Shown here piece after piece: positions 17,714 to 28,000 of a DNA stretch of 64,000 nucleotides. The stretch spans positions 428,189-492,188 of the forward strand of contig NZ_CAADHO010000005.1 in assembly GCF_900699765.1 (NCBI RefSeq), written 5' to 3'. Each line of letters starts with the position of its first letter. Positions within the stretch are counted from its first letter, which is position 1. The notes below the pieces were generated by a model. That model was not told the origin of the DNA. It was given only the letters and a program-made list of their open reading frames with translations, and did not search any database. The translations under genes were made by a program, and so were the position numbers. This DNA is from Desulfoluna butyratoxydans (GTDB lineage Bacteria; Desulfobacterota; Desulfobacteria; Desulfobacterales; Desulfolunaceae).

Positions 17714-18877
17714 ATGGACCCATCCGGCACCACAATCCGACGCCGTTTAGAACGCGTGGAAGAGACCCTGTCTCCCCATGCAGCAAGGTCCACCGACGCC
17801 CTGCGCCGCCAGCCCGATCCAGCCGAAGCATCCGGCTACCGCCCCGCCTACGCCGTGGATGTGGACCGGATCATCAACTCCCAGGCCTACACCCGATACA
17901 TCGACAAAACCCAGGTCTTCTCCCTGATCCAGAACGACCACCTCACCCACCGGGTGCTCCACGTGCAGCTGGCCTCCCGTATTGCGCGCACCGTGGGACG
18001 GGCCATGGGGCTCAACGAAGACCTCATCGAAGCCATCGCCCTGGGCCACGACATCGGCCACGCCCCCTTCGGCCACCAGGGGGAAAAGATCCTTTCGGAG
18101 CTCTCCAGACAGGCAGGCTCAGGTCCCTTCCGCCACAACATCCAGAGCGTCCGGTGCCTCGACACCTTGGAAAAAGGGGGAAAAGGCTGGAACCTCACCC
18201 TCCAGACCCTGGACGGGATCTTCTGCCACAACGGAGAGAGCCATGACCTTCCCCTTGCCCCGGACAGGCACAAAACCTTTGCCCGCCTGGACGACGAGAT
18301 GCGCCGACTGGGCCAGGGCGAGCGGTTTGCCCCGGCACCATTGACCCTTGAAGGGTGCGTGGTCAAATTTGCGGACACCATCAGCTACATCGGCCGGGAC
18401 ATCGAAGATGCCATCCGCCTGGGCATCATCAAGCGCAGCGACCTGCCGAAGCCCTGCACCCGGATCCTGGGCGAGACCAACGGCACCATCGTCTACAGCC
18501 TGGTCACCGACGTCATCACCCACAGCACCGAAGGGGAGATCCGTTACTCCGACGAGGCGGCAGAGGCCATAAAGGCCCTAAAGACATTCAACCTCAAGCG
18601 CATCTACCGAAGCCCGGCCATCAAGGCGCACCTGGGGAACCTCTCCCAGCTCTTTGCCCTGGTCTTTGACACCTGCCTGGACGACCTGCGCAGCAAACGC
18701 AAAGGCTCCCTCATCATGGAGGGCTTTGTCCGCACCATGCCCGCGGCCTACCTGGAAACCACCCCGGCCGAAATGGTGGTCCGGGACTTTATCTCGGGCA
18801 TGACCGACACCTACTTCCTGCGCCTCTGCCCGGAGGAACTCCGCCCGAAGGTCATTCATCTCACCCCGTCACCATAG
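17714..18877 (+). CDS. dGTP triphosphohydrolase-like HD protein
   Basis: 387 residues. INSQAYTRYIDKTQVF, LTHRVLHVQLASRIARTVGR and the HD motif IALGHDIGHAPFGHQGE match deoxyguanosinetriphosphate triphosphohydrolase-like proteins, which cleave dNTPs to nucleoside and triphosphate. VKFADTISYIGRDIEDAIRL carries the later metal/active-site Asp. The length is typical of the shorter dGTPase subfamily. ATG at 17714 is chosen over a TTG at 17681. Seven bases separate it from the UPF0280 gene, so they are co-transcribed. Confidence 0.9.
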   Translation: MDPSGTTIRRRLERVEETLSPHAARSTDALRRQPDPAEASGYRPAYAVDVDRIINSQAYTRYIDKTQVFSLIQNDHLTHRVLHVQLASRIARTVGRAMGLNEDLIEAIALGHDIGHAPFGHQGEKILSELSRQAGSGPFRHNIQSVRCLDTLEKGGKGWNLTLQTLDGIFCHNGESHDLPLAPDRHKTFARLDDEMRRLGQGERFAPAPLTLEGCVVKFADTISYIGRDIEDAIRLGIIKRSDLPKPCTRILGETNGTIVYSLVTDVITHSTEGEIRYSDEAAEAIKALKTFNLKRIYRSPAIKAHLGNLSQLFALVFDTCLDDLRSKRKGSLIMEGFVRTMPAAYLETTPAEMVVRDFISGMTDTYFLRLCPEELRPKVIHLTPSP

Positions 18878-18884
18878 AGACCCC

Positions 18885-19625
18885 ATGAGCAACGAAAACC
18901 CCCTTTATCAAAACCGAACCTATCGCAAGCTCTGCACACGGGAGAGCCTCACCACCTTTCGGGCCACGGTCAAGGAGACCGACCTGGCCATTTCCGCCTG
19001 CCGTGACCTCACCGCCGAAGCTGTCCGGGCCATCCTGGATGCCCGCACCCCTTTGGAGACATGGCTCGAAACCCACCCGGACTTTGCCACCTCCCTGGTC
19101 CCCGTACCGGTCACCGGCCCGGCCCCGGCCCTGGTCCGCACCATGGCCGAGGCATCCCAAAAGGCAGGGGTCGGCCCCATGGCCGCCGTGGCGGGCGCCC
19201 TCTCCGAGTCTGTGGCAAGGGCCCTGCTCCCCTACTCTTCCGAGGTGATTGTTGAAAACGGCGGGGACACCTTTATTGCCGTCAAAGGAGACACCACCGT
19301 GGCCCTCCACGCAGGGGACTCGCCCTTCTCCATGAAGGTGGGCCTGGCCTTCAAGGATGTGCAAGCGCCCTTTGCCGTCTGCACCTCCTCCGGCACCGTG
19401 GGCCACTCCCTGAGCTTCGGGAAAAGCGACGCCGTATGCGTGGTCTCCCCATCCGGCGCCCTGGCCGATGCGGTGGCCACGTCCATCGGAAACAGGGTCG
19501 CAGGTGAAAAAGACATCGACGGGGCCGTCGAATTCGGGAAAACCATCCCCGGAGTGGAAGGGCTTGTGGTTGTGGCAGGTTCCCGTATCGGGTTCTGGGG
19601 AGCCCTGGACCTCGTGCGGCTCTGA
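18885..19625 (+). CDS. UPF0280 family protein
   Basis: 246 residues of the COG2122/UPF0280 family, distantly related in fold to ApbE. Seen: YRKLC.RESLTTFRATVKETDL, VPVTGPAPALVRTMAEAS, VGPMAAVAGALSE, ENGGDTFI and SGTVGHSLSFGKSDAVCV, the conserved glycine-rich core. Function is unknown; members are common in methanogens and strict anaerobes. It starts seven bases after the HD hydrolase stop. Full length. Confidence 0.9.
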   Translation: MSNENPLYQNRTYRKLCTRESLTTFRATVKETDLAISACRDLTAEAVRAILDARTPLETWLETHPDFATSLVPVPVTGPAPALVRTMAEASQKAGVGPMAAVAGALSESVARALLPYSSEVIVENGGDTFIAVKGDTTVALHAGDSPFSMKVGLAFKDVQAPFAVCTSSGTVGHSLSFGKSDAVCVVSPSGALADAVATSIGNRVAGEKDIDGAVEFGKTIPGVEGLVVVAGSRIGFWGALDLVRL

Positions 19626-19681
19626 TCCATGGCTTGCGGCCCAAAAAGCCCGCCGCCCAAGCCCTTCAGGAGAAAAAAAGG

Positions 19682-19710
19682 TTGAACTTTTCAATCAAAA
19701 AGTTTATGTG
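19682..19710 (+). promoter_or_regulatory. possible sigma70 promoter for lapA-like gene
   Basis: TTGAAC, 17-base spacer, TATGTG in the 221-bp gap after UPF0280. Moderate match only. Confidence 0.3.
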
Positions 19711-19846
19711 AATCCAACAGTATCTTTCTCGAATTGCCTGCCGATTCGCCGAACCCGTCCGCCACATTGTGCCGGACCGCGCCCCAAACGCAGGCTCAAA
19801 AACCCTGCCGACGGAAAAAAACCGGGCACGACACCAGGAGAAAACC

Positions 19847-20248
19847 ATGAAAAAACTTAAATTTGCTCTGATATTCTTGATACTTGTCGCACTGTTTGTC
19901 GTTGCCTATCAAAACTGGGTCTTCCTCCGCACCACTGAAGCACTGTCTGTCGATCTCAAGGTATGGGGTTACCAGTCTCCGGCCATCGCCCACGGCCTCT
20001 ACTTCCTCGGTTTTTTCCTTTTGGGCTTCCTTTTGGCCTACACCTCCGGCCTCATGGCCCGTTTCCGCTCCAGTAAAATGGTCAAGGAGCTCAACGCGGT
20101 CATCGATTCCCAGCAGGAGAAGATCTCCACCCTCCGCGGTGAGATGGACCTTCTGAAGCGACGCCCCGTGGAAGCCCCCGAGCCCCAGGCAGAAGTCGCC
20201 GTTGAAGAAGCCCCCGAAGCCCTGGAATCCGAGTCCTCACAGAGCTGA
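19847..20248 (+). CDS. LapA/DUF1049-like membrane protein
   Basis: 133 residues. Two membrane helices (LKFALIFLILVALFVVAYQN and YFLGFFLLGFLLAYTSGL) with a short periplasmic link, followed by a coiled coil (VIDSQQEKISTLRGEMDLL) and an acidic Glu/Ala/Pro-rich tail. This is the LapA (lipopolysaccharide assembly protein A, DUF1049) layout; in E. coli LapA works with LapB to control LpxC stability. No LapB is adjacent. Start at the ATG after AGGAG with a six-base spacer. Confidence 0.85.
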   Translation: MKKLKFALIFLILVALFVVAYQNWVFLRTTEALSVDLKVWGYQSPAIAHGLYFLGFFLLGFLLAYTSGLMARFRSSKMVKELNAVIDSQQEKISTLRGEMDLLKRRPVEAPEPQAEVAVEEAPEALESESSQS

Positions 20249-20372
20249 TTATTCGCCCAGATTTAACCTGAACCCCACGGGAAATCACCCGGCAGAAGAG
20301 GCACTGACGCATCGTCGCCATAAAGCCTTTCATCCCGGAGATGCCCTGTAGTAATCCGTCCCAAAGCCATGT

Positions 20373-20396
20373 ACGCCGCGCCACTGAGCGCGGCGT
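20373..20396 (+). terminator. hairpin upstream of mutS
   Basis: 9-bp stem ACGCCGCGC / GCGCGGCGT, six-base loop, followed by TT and a mixed T-rich tract. Probable terminator of the lapA-like transcript 37 bases before mutS. Confidence 0.55.
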
Positions 20397-20432
20397 TTGC
20401 TTTCGCGGGGAGCGGCAGCCAACAAGACAACC

Positions 20433-23111
20433 ATGACGCAAAACAAACCCACACCCATGATGGCCCAGTATCTTGAGATCAAGTCCAGCCACCCGGACGC
20501 GATCCTTTTTTACCGTATGGGTGACTTTTTTGAGATGTTCTTCGAAGACGCGGAAAAAGCGTCCAAGGTCCTTGAGATTGCCCTCACCTCCCGGGACAAA
20601 AAGTCCGAGAACCCCATCCCCATGTGCGGGGTCCCGGCCAAGGCAGCGGACAGCTACATCGCCCGCCTTATCAACGCCGGGCTCAAGGTGGCGGTCTGTG
20701 AACAGGTGGAGGACCCCAAGGCGGCCAAGGGGCTCGTCAAACGGGATGTCACCCGCATTGTCACCCCGGGTATGATTCTGGACTCGGCCCTTCTCGATGA
20801 GAAGAGCAACAACTTCATCCTCTCCATCCACCGCAACAACGGGGCTGCCGGGCTGGCCTGCCTGGACATCTCCACCGGCACCTTTCGCCTCTGCGAGACC
20901 TCGGACCTGTCCGCCCTTTTTGATGAATCGGTAAAGCTCTCTCCTTCGGAGGTCCTGCTCCCCGAGTCCCTTCGCATCGACCGGGACATGGAGCCCCTGA
21001 AAGTGGCCCTTCAAAACAGTTCCTTCACCTACCTGGAGGACCGGGAGTTCGATCACAGGGGCGCCAAGAGCCGCCTGACGGATCAGTTCAACACCCGCTC
21101 TCTGGAAGGGTTCGGGTGCGAAGGGCTCAAAGCCGGGGTGGGCGCCGCAGGGGCCATCCTATCCTACGTCAGCGAGACCCAGCTCAGGAAAATCGAACAC
21201 CTCGACCGCATTGAGACCTACGGGCTGGACGACTACCTTGTCATGGACGACTCCAGCCTCAGGAACCTGGAGCTCATCGCCAACTTACGTGACGGTTCCC
21301 GAAAAGGAACCCTCGTGGGCACCATCGACAAAACCGTCACCGCCATGGGTGGGCGCCTCCTTAAAAGCTGGATCCGCTCTCCCCTGCTGACGCCCAAGGC
21401 CATCGAAGCCCGCCTGGACGCTGTCTCCGAAGCCAAGGAGCACATGACGCGCCGCAGCCTGGCACGAGAGGACCTAGGCGGGGTCTTTGACCTGGAGCGC
21501 CTGGCCGGGCGCATCGCCATGAACCAGGGCAACGCCAGGGACCTCACCGCCCTGAAAAACTCCCTTGTGGCCCTGCCCCGCCTTCTGGAACAGCTCACGG
21601 ACTTCGGCTCGGAACTGTACCGCTTCGACGGCAACGCAGCTGGCCTTGCCGAGCTCGCCGAACTGCTCCAGCGAGCCGTCCGGGAAGACGCCCCCCTGAC
21701 CCTTCAGGAGGGCGGCATCATCAAGGAAGGGTTCAACGAAGAGCTCGATGAGCTCATCCGCCTCACCACCGACGGCAAGAGCTGGATCGCCGAGCTGGAG
21801 GTGACGGAGCGCGAAAAGACCGGCCTCTCCTCCCTCAAGGTCAAATACAACAAAGTCTTCGGGTACTTCATCGAGGTCTCCAAGGCCCAGTCCGCCCAGG
21901 TGCCGGACAGCTACATCCGAAAGCAGACCCTGGTCAACGCCGAACGCTACATCACCGAAGAGCTCAAGGAATTCGAGACCAAGGTCCTCCATGCCGAAGA
22001 GCGGCGCAGCACCCTGGAGTACCAGATTTTCTGCTCCCTGCGGGACGCCGTCACGGAAAAAAATGCCGACCTGGCCTCGGCCGCGCGCTTCATCGCCCGG
22101 GTGGACGTGCTCCTGGCCCTGGCCGAGATTGCGGACCACAACGGCTACACGCGGCCCGTTATCACCACCGACGGCATCATCGACATCCGGGACGGACGCC
22201 ACCCTGTGGTGGAAAAGATGATCACCGCCGAACGGTATGTCCCCAACTCCATCCGCCTGGACAACACGGACAATCAGGTGATCCTCATCACCGGTCCCAA
22301 CATGGCCGGTAAGTCCACCGTGCTCCGGCAGGTGGCCCTTATCACCCTCATGGCCCAGCTCGGCTCCTTTGTCCCGGCGGCCAAGGCCGTGGTCAGCGTC
22401 ACCGATCGCATTTTCACCCGCGTGGGCGCCCTGGACAACCTCTCCCAGGGGCAGAGCACCTTTATGGTGGAGATGGAGGAGACGGCCAACATCCTCAACA
22501 ACGCCACCTCCGACAGCCTCATCATCATGGATGAAATCGGCAGGGGCACCAGCACCTACGACGGCCTCAGCATTGCCTGGGCCGTGGCCGAATACCTCCA
22601 CGACCTCTCGGGAGCCGGGGTAAAAACCCTGTTTGCCACCCATTACCATGAGTTGACGGAGCTCGAAGGGCTTAAGCCCCGGGTCAAAAACTTCAACATT
22701 GCGGTGAAAGAGTGGAACGAAAACATCATTTTTTTACGAAAACTGGTTGAAGGCGGGACCAACAGAAGTTACGGTATCCAGGTGGCACGCCTTGCAGGTG
22801 TTCCCCAGACCGTCATCAAACGGGCAAAAAAAGTGCTCTCCGTCATCGAAAGCGATGAAAACGGCGACCAGAAAAACCTCGGGCGGCGCTTGGGAGAAGG
22901 CCTCCCTGAGAAAAAGGCAAAGCCGCCCAAAAAAAGCGGGAAAGCCAGAAAAAAAGAGAGCGGATTTGTCCAGCTGGCCCTTTTCCCGTCACGGGAAAAT
23001 CCGGTTCTCGAAAAACTCCGGTCGGTGGACATCAACGCCACCACCCCCTTGCAGGCCCTGGCCCTGCTCAACGAACTGAAAACCCTGTCCGAAGAGGAAT
23101 CAAAGAGCTGA
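20433..23111 (+). CDS. mutS: DNA mismatch repair protein MutS
   Basis: 892 residues. Recognises base mismatches and recruits MutL. GDFFEMF (Phe32-x-Glu34) is the mismatch-stacking motif; PMCGVP follows in domain I; the ATPase has Walker A GPNMAGKST, Walker B LIIMDEIGRGTSTYDG and the H-loop ATHYHELTEL. Near the C-terminus QLALFP resembles a beta-clamp binding peptide, preceded by a lysine-rich linker. Start at ATG 20433, which fits the family N-terminus (MMAQYLEIK), although the ribosome-binding site is weak. The next gene starts two bases after the stop. Confidence 0.98.
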   Translation: MTQNKPTPMMAQYLEIKSSHPDAILFYRMGDFFEMFFEDAEKASKVLEIALTSRDKKSENPIPMCGVPAKAADSYIARLINAGLKVAVCEQVEDPKAAKGLVKRDVTRIVTPGMILDSALLDEKSNNFILSIHRNNGAAGLACLDISTGTFRLCETSDLSALFDESVKLSPSEVLLPESLRIDRDMEPLKVALQNSSFTYLEDREFDHRGAKSRLTDQFNTRSLEGFGCEGLKAGVGAAGAILSYVSETQLRKIEHLDRIETYGLDDYLVMDDSSLRNLELIANLRDGSRKGTLVGTIDKTVTAMGGRLLKSWIRSPLLTPKAIEARLDAVSEAKEHMTRRSLAREDLGGVFDLERLAGRIAMNQGNARDLTALKNSLVALPRLLEQLTDFGSELYRFDGNAAGLAELAELLQRAVREDAPLTLQEGGIIKEGFNEELDELIRLTTDGKSWIAELEVTEREKTGLSSLKVKYNKVFGYFIEVSKAQSAQVPDSYIRKQTLVNAERYITEELKEFETKVLHAEERRSTLEYQIFCSLRDAVTEKNADLASAARFIARVDVLLALAEIADHNGYTRPVITTDGIIDIRDGRHPVVEKMITAERYVPNSIRLDNTDNQVILITGPNMAGKSTVLRQVALITLMAQLGSFVPAAKAVVSVTDRIFTRVGALDNLSQGQSTFMVEMEETANILNNATSDSLIIMDEIGRGTSTYDGLSIAWAVAEYLHDLSGAGVKTLFATHYHELTELEGLKPRVKNFNIAVKEWNENIIFLRKLVEGGTNRSYGIQVARLAGVPQTVIKRAKKVLSVIESDENGDQKNLGRRLGEGLPEKKAKPPKKSGKARKKESGFVQLALFPSRENPVLEKLRSVDINATTPLQALALLNELKTLSEEESKS

Positions 23112-23112
23112 A

Positions 23113-24831
23113 GTGGGAGATCGGGTGCAGCAGACCAGAGAGATCCACAAAAAAACAGATGCCCCCATACGGTCCCAGGGTTGCCCTCGGACCGTTGTCG
23201 TGGCCTGTCTCCTGCTCTTGTTTCTTTTGCCGGTGCTGCTTGCCGCCGCCCCGGCCGGGGCAGCCCCCCGTGACGAGGCAAAAAAAGCCTACCATGCCGC
23301 AGAAGCCTACCACCGCAAACTCCTGAAGACCCCGTCCTGGAAGAACAGGCGAGACAAATGGGAGACCTGTGCCAATAAATACCTTGATGCCTGGCGCAAA
23401 GACACCCGGGGGCCCTGGGCTCCGGCAGGCCTCTACCAGGCCGGAAAACTCTACATCGAACTGGAAAAATACTCCGGCAAGCGCTCGGACCTCGAACGCG
23501 CCCGGAGCCTCCTGACCCAGGCACGGGCCTTCAGCTCCAGCCGTTACAGCCATGAGGCAACCAAGCTCCTGAGGCACCTTCCCAAGCCTGCGGCCAGCCC
23601 GGCCAAACCCAAGGCACCGCCCCGTTCCGTCAAAGCCTCCGAAACCCGGAAGGCCGACAAAGCCGTGGTCCACCCCACCCCGGCCAGCGGTAAAGCGACC
23701 AATGGCGCCGTCACCCACATCCGCTACGGATCCCTTCCCTCACGCACCCGCATCGTGCTGGACACCAAGGGGTCCCTGGCCTTTACCCACGGCATGCTGC
23801 GCCACGACCCGAAAAACAAGCGCCCCAAACGCATCTGGATCGACATCAAGGGACACGCGGAGAAAAAGCTGGAAACGAGCATCACTCTTCCCAACGATCC
23901 CAGGGTCAAGCAGGTCCGTTCCGGCCTCTTCAAGCCCGGCACCGTCCGGGTGGTGGTGGACGCGGTTAATTTCAGCCACTACAAGGTGTTCTCCCTGAAA
24001 AAGCCGGACCGCATTGTGGTGGATATCTGGAGCAGCAAAGCCTCGGCCCCCGCCTCCTTGCCGCAGGCCCCGAAAAAAGATCCCGGGGATCTCATCACCC
24101 CCGACGACCTGGCGCGTCAGCTGGCCCTGGGCGTCCGGCGTATTGTCATCGACGCCGGTCACGGCGGCAAGGACCACGGAGCCCCGGGGTATTACAAGGG
24201 CGTTGCCGAAAAGGACATTGTCCTGTCCCTTGCCAAGCGCCTGGCCGTAAAGCTCCGCAAAGAACTCAAGTGCGAGGTGATTCTCACACGCAGCACCGAC
24301 CGCTACCTGAGCCTGGACGAGCGCACCACCTTTGCCAACCGCAAGCGGGCGGACCTGTTCATCTCCATCCACGCCAACGCCTCACGAAACAGAAAGGCCT
24401 ACGGGGTGGAGACCTATTTCCTCAACCTGGCCAAGGACCGGGCCTCCATCAACGTGGCCGCCCGGGAAAACGCCACCAGTGAAAAAAACATCAGCGACCT
24501 GCACACCATCTTGAACAGCCTGATGAAAAACGCCAAGATCAATGAGTCCAGCAGGCTGGCCCAATACGTCCAGGGTTCCCTGGTGGCCAACCTCAAGGGG
24601 AGTTACAGCAACATCAAGAACAAAGGGGTCAAGCAGGCTCCGTTTTATGTGCTCCTGGGGGCCCGCATGCCCGCCATCCTGGTGGAAACGGGCTTTATCA
24701 GCAACAAACGGGAATGCAAGCGCCTTGGTAACTCCGCCTATCAGGAGAAAATCTGCGACGGCATCGTCAAGGGAGTCAAGCGCTACATCGAGTCCACCCA
24801 CCCCTCGTCTTTGGCCCGCAAAGGGAAATAA
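23113..24831 (+). CDS. N-acetylmuramoyl-L-alanine amidase with AMIN domain
   Basis: About 572 residues, AmiC-like. After a signal peptide (VVVACLLLLFLLPVLLAAAP) comes a helical region resembling a TPR/coiled segment, then a Pro/Ala/Lys-rich linker, an AMIN domain (HIRYGSLPSRTRIVLDTKG ... KPDRIVVDIW, about 195-310) and a C-terminal Amidase_3 domain. Zinc ligands and catalytic residues are visible: VIDAGHGGKDHGA, VAEKDIVL, FISIHANA and ILVETGFISN. It cleaves the stem peptide from MurNAc during septum splitting in the periplasm. GTG at 23113 overlaps closely with mutS; GTG 23125, preceded by GGGAG, is equally plausible. Confidence 0.93.
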   Translation: MGDRVQQTREIHKKTDAPIRSQGCPRTVVVACLLLLFLLPVLLAAAPAGAAPRDEAKKAYHAAEAYHRKLLKTPSWKNRRDKWETCANKYLDAWRKDTRGPWAPAGLYQAGKLYIELEKYSGKRSDLERARSLLTQARAFSSSRYSHEATKLLRHLPKPAASPAKPKAPPRSVKASETRKADKAVVHPTPASGKATNGAVTHIRYGSLPSRTRIVLDTKGSLAFTHGMLRHDPKNKRPKRIWIDIKGHAEKKLETSITLPNDPRVKQVRSGLFKPGTVRVVVDAVNFSHYKVFSLKKPDRIVVDIWSSKASAPASLPQAPKKDPGDLITPDDLARQLALGVRRIVIDAGHGGKDHGAPGYYKGVAEKDIVLSLAKRLAVKLRKELKCEVILTRSTDRYLSLDERTTFANRKRADLFISIHANASRNRKAYGVETYFLNLAKDRASINVAARENATSEKNISDLHTILNSLMKNAKINESSRLAQYVQGSLVANLKGSYSNIKNKGVKQAPFYVLLGARMPAILVETGFISNKRECKRLGNSAYQEKICDGIVKGVKRYIESTHPSSLARKGK

Positions 24832-25010
24832 ATCAGGCAAGAATTCCTGTCCGCCCACAAGGAACAGTCCGTAAAAAAACAGTCAAACCCATTGTAATTG
24901 AAGAAAAGGTACGGTAACGATAAACGCAGTGCTGTAAAAATAAACATTGCTCACGCCCGTTTTTCTCATCCAAAGGAAGCACCGAAGCGCCCTGCCTCCC
25001 GACGGTCCCG

Positions 25011-28000
25011 ATGATGAAACCAGGGCACGTGGGCAGGCGTTCACCGGAGGGCTATCCGTTGCCAGACCCCACGCGACATGAGACACCGGAAGAGATAATT
25101 CTGCGCCTTGAGGCGGAACTGACCCAGGCCCGTGCCTCCCTTGCCGTCAAGGACGCCATGGTCGAACACGCCAGCGACGGCGTGGTGGTCATTCAGGACG
25201 AGTGCTTTGTCTTTGCCAACGGCAAGGTGAAACAGCACCTGGGCCTCCCGTCCCGGGAGATCATCGGCCACCCCATCGCCGAATTCATCCACCACGACGA
25301 CACCATAAGGGTCCTTGAGAGCTACCGCCTCACCATTGGAGACGCCTCAGGAGAAGGGTTTTCCGAGTACACCTTCCGCACCGTCAAAGCCGACGACAGC
25401 TTTGGCGTGGTTCGCCTGCGCTCCTCCGGCATCCTGTGGAACGGGCGCCCCGCCACCCTCACCTTCCTCCGGGACATCACCCGGCAGATCACCAGCCAGG
25501 CCGAACTGGAAGAGTACCGGGACAAGCTGGAAGAGAAGGTGGAGAACCGAACCGCCGAGATGGTGGCGGCCAACCGGAAGCTCCGGGAAGAGATCGCCAA
25601 GCGCAAAACCTACGAAGAGGAGCTCATCAAGAGCCGAAGCTCCTACCAGACCATCCTGGACAGCATCCAGGAGGGGTTCTTCGAAGTGAACCTGGCCGGC
25701 AAGCTCATCTTCTTCAACAACTCCATGTGCGACATTTCCGGCTACACGCGCCAGGAGCTCATGGGCCTCCATTACAAGGCGTACACCAGCAAAAAAACCG
25801 CGGCCGAGCTCTTCAACGTCTTCAGCACCATTTACAAAACCGGCACCTCCGGAAAGATCAGCGACTATGAGATGGTAGGCAAAAACAAGTCCGCTGTCCT
25901 CTCCATCTCCGCCACCCTTATCCGGAACCAGCACGGGGAACCCACGGGCTTCCGGGGCGTGGCCCGGGACATCACCGACCGTAAGCGGGCTGAAGAGGCC
26001 CTTGCCCAGGCACGAAACGACCTGGAAAAACGGGTGGAGGAGCGCACCGCCGAGTTGATCCGGGCCAACGAACGCCTCACCCGGGCCAAGGAAGAGGCCG
26101 ACAAATCCACCCGGGCCAAGAGCGAGTTCCTGGCCAACATGAGCCATGAGATCCGAACCCCTTTAAACGCCATTGTGGGGATGTCGGACCTGCTGACAAA
26201 AAACATCGACACGGAAAAACGCCTTGAGTACCTGGGCATCATCCGCAGCTCCTCCCTTTCCCTTCTGGAGCTCATCAACGACATCCTCGATTTTTCCAAG
26301 ATCGATGCGGGAAAGCTCACCTTTGAAAGCATCCCCTTTTCCCTGCACGAACTCATCGACGAGAGCACCGACATGTTCCTCGAAAAGAACATGGCCAAGC
26401 AACTGGAGCTCATCATCGACATCGATCCCAGGATCCCCCGGCAGCTCATCGCCGACCCCCTGCGCCTGCGCCAGGTGCTCTCCAACCTCATCAGCAACGC
26501 CTTTAAGTTCACCGAAAAGGGAGAGATCTGCATCCGGGTATCCCTAAAAGAGATGGAAGGATCCCGGGCCACCCTCCTCTTTGAAATCCGGGACACCGGC
26601 ATCGGCATCGATCCGGCCCTCCTTGAAAGCGGCTCGGACGATATCTTCAACGCCTTTGCCCAGGCGGACGGCTCCACCACACGCAAATACGGTGGCACGG
26701 GCCTGGGCCTTGCCATCTGCCGGAACATCGTCCGCATCATGGGAGGCGACATCTGGGTAAAAAGCGAGCGGGGCCAGGGCAGTCTCTTCTCCTTTACCGC
26801 CCGGTTCAAGGTGGTACCCGAAAGCGTCACGGCCACCCCCACCCTGCCGCCCACCATGGGCGAGATGTACGCCCTCATCGTGGACGACAACCCCTCCACC
26901 CTCATGGTGATCAAGCGGTACATGGAGTCCTTCGGGTTCCGCACGGACCTGGCTGAGTCCGGGGAGCAGGCCCTTGGCCTCTGCCGGGGTGCCCACCAGG
27001 GACGTGCCTACGACCTGGTGGTCCTGGACGTTCGGCTTCCGGGCATGGACGGCATTGAGGTGGCCCGGCAGATCAAGGGGACAAATAGGCCGGATGCCCC
27101 CCCAATCATCATTATCAGCGCCCTGGGAAATGAGTTTGAGATCAAGCGGGCCAAGCAGCTCGGGGTGGAGAGCTTCCTGCTCAAGCCCATCAAGCAGTCC
27201 CTGCTCTTTGACTCCATCATGGAGATCTTCGGGTACGAGTCCACCCAGAAAAACGACACCGCCCGGCACCCCGCCCCCAGCGACGAATTTTCCGGTGTCT
27301 CCGTTCTCCTGGTGGAGGACAACCCCATCAACCGCATGGTGGCAACCGAAATGCTTCAGGGCTCCGGGGCCCTCATCGACACAGCCGAATGCGGCACCGA
27401 GGCCGTTGAAAAGGTAAAGACTCAAAATTACGACGTGGTGCTCATGGACATTCAGATGCCCCAGATGGATGGTTACCAGGCAACCCGGGCCATCCGCAAC
27501 GAGCTGAAGCGCATCGGCCTGCCCATCATCGCCATGACCGCCCACGCCATGTACGGGGACCGGGAAAAATGCCTGGCCGCGGGTATGAACGACTACATCT
27601 CCAAGCCCATCGACCGAACCCGCCTCTTTTCGGTCATCCGGAAAAACATCCGCCTTACCGAAGCCCTGAAGCTGGGAGCCCGATACGCCCAACGCTCCGA
27701 CCAGGCTCCCGCCCGCCGGGAGTTCTCCTTTACCCTTCCCGGGCTCAACCTGGAGGAAGGGGTCCACCGGCTGGGGGGCTCCTGGAACACCTACGTCCGG
27801 ATCCTCCAGGAGTTCAAAGCCCAGTACACACCGTTTTTCACGGAATTCAGAAAGCTCATGGCCGGAGGCAACCTCGACGAGGCCGCCCGAAGCGTCCATG
27901 CCCTGAAAGGCGTGGCCGGCAACATCTCCGCAGGGGAGCTCATGCTGGCCGCCAAATCCCTTGAGACGGCCATCCAGAAAGAGGAAAAGGACCATATTGC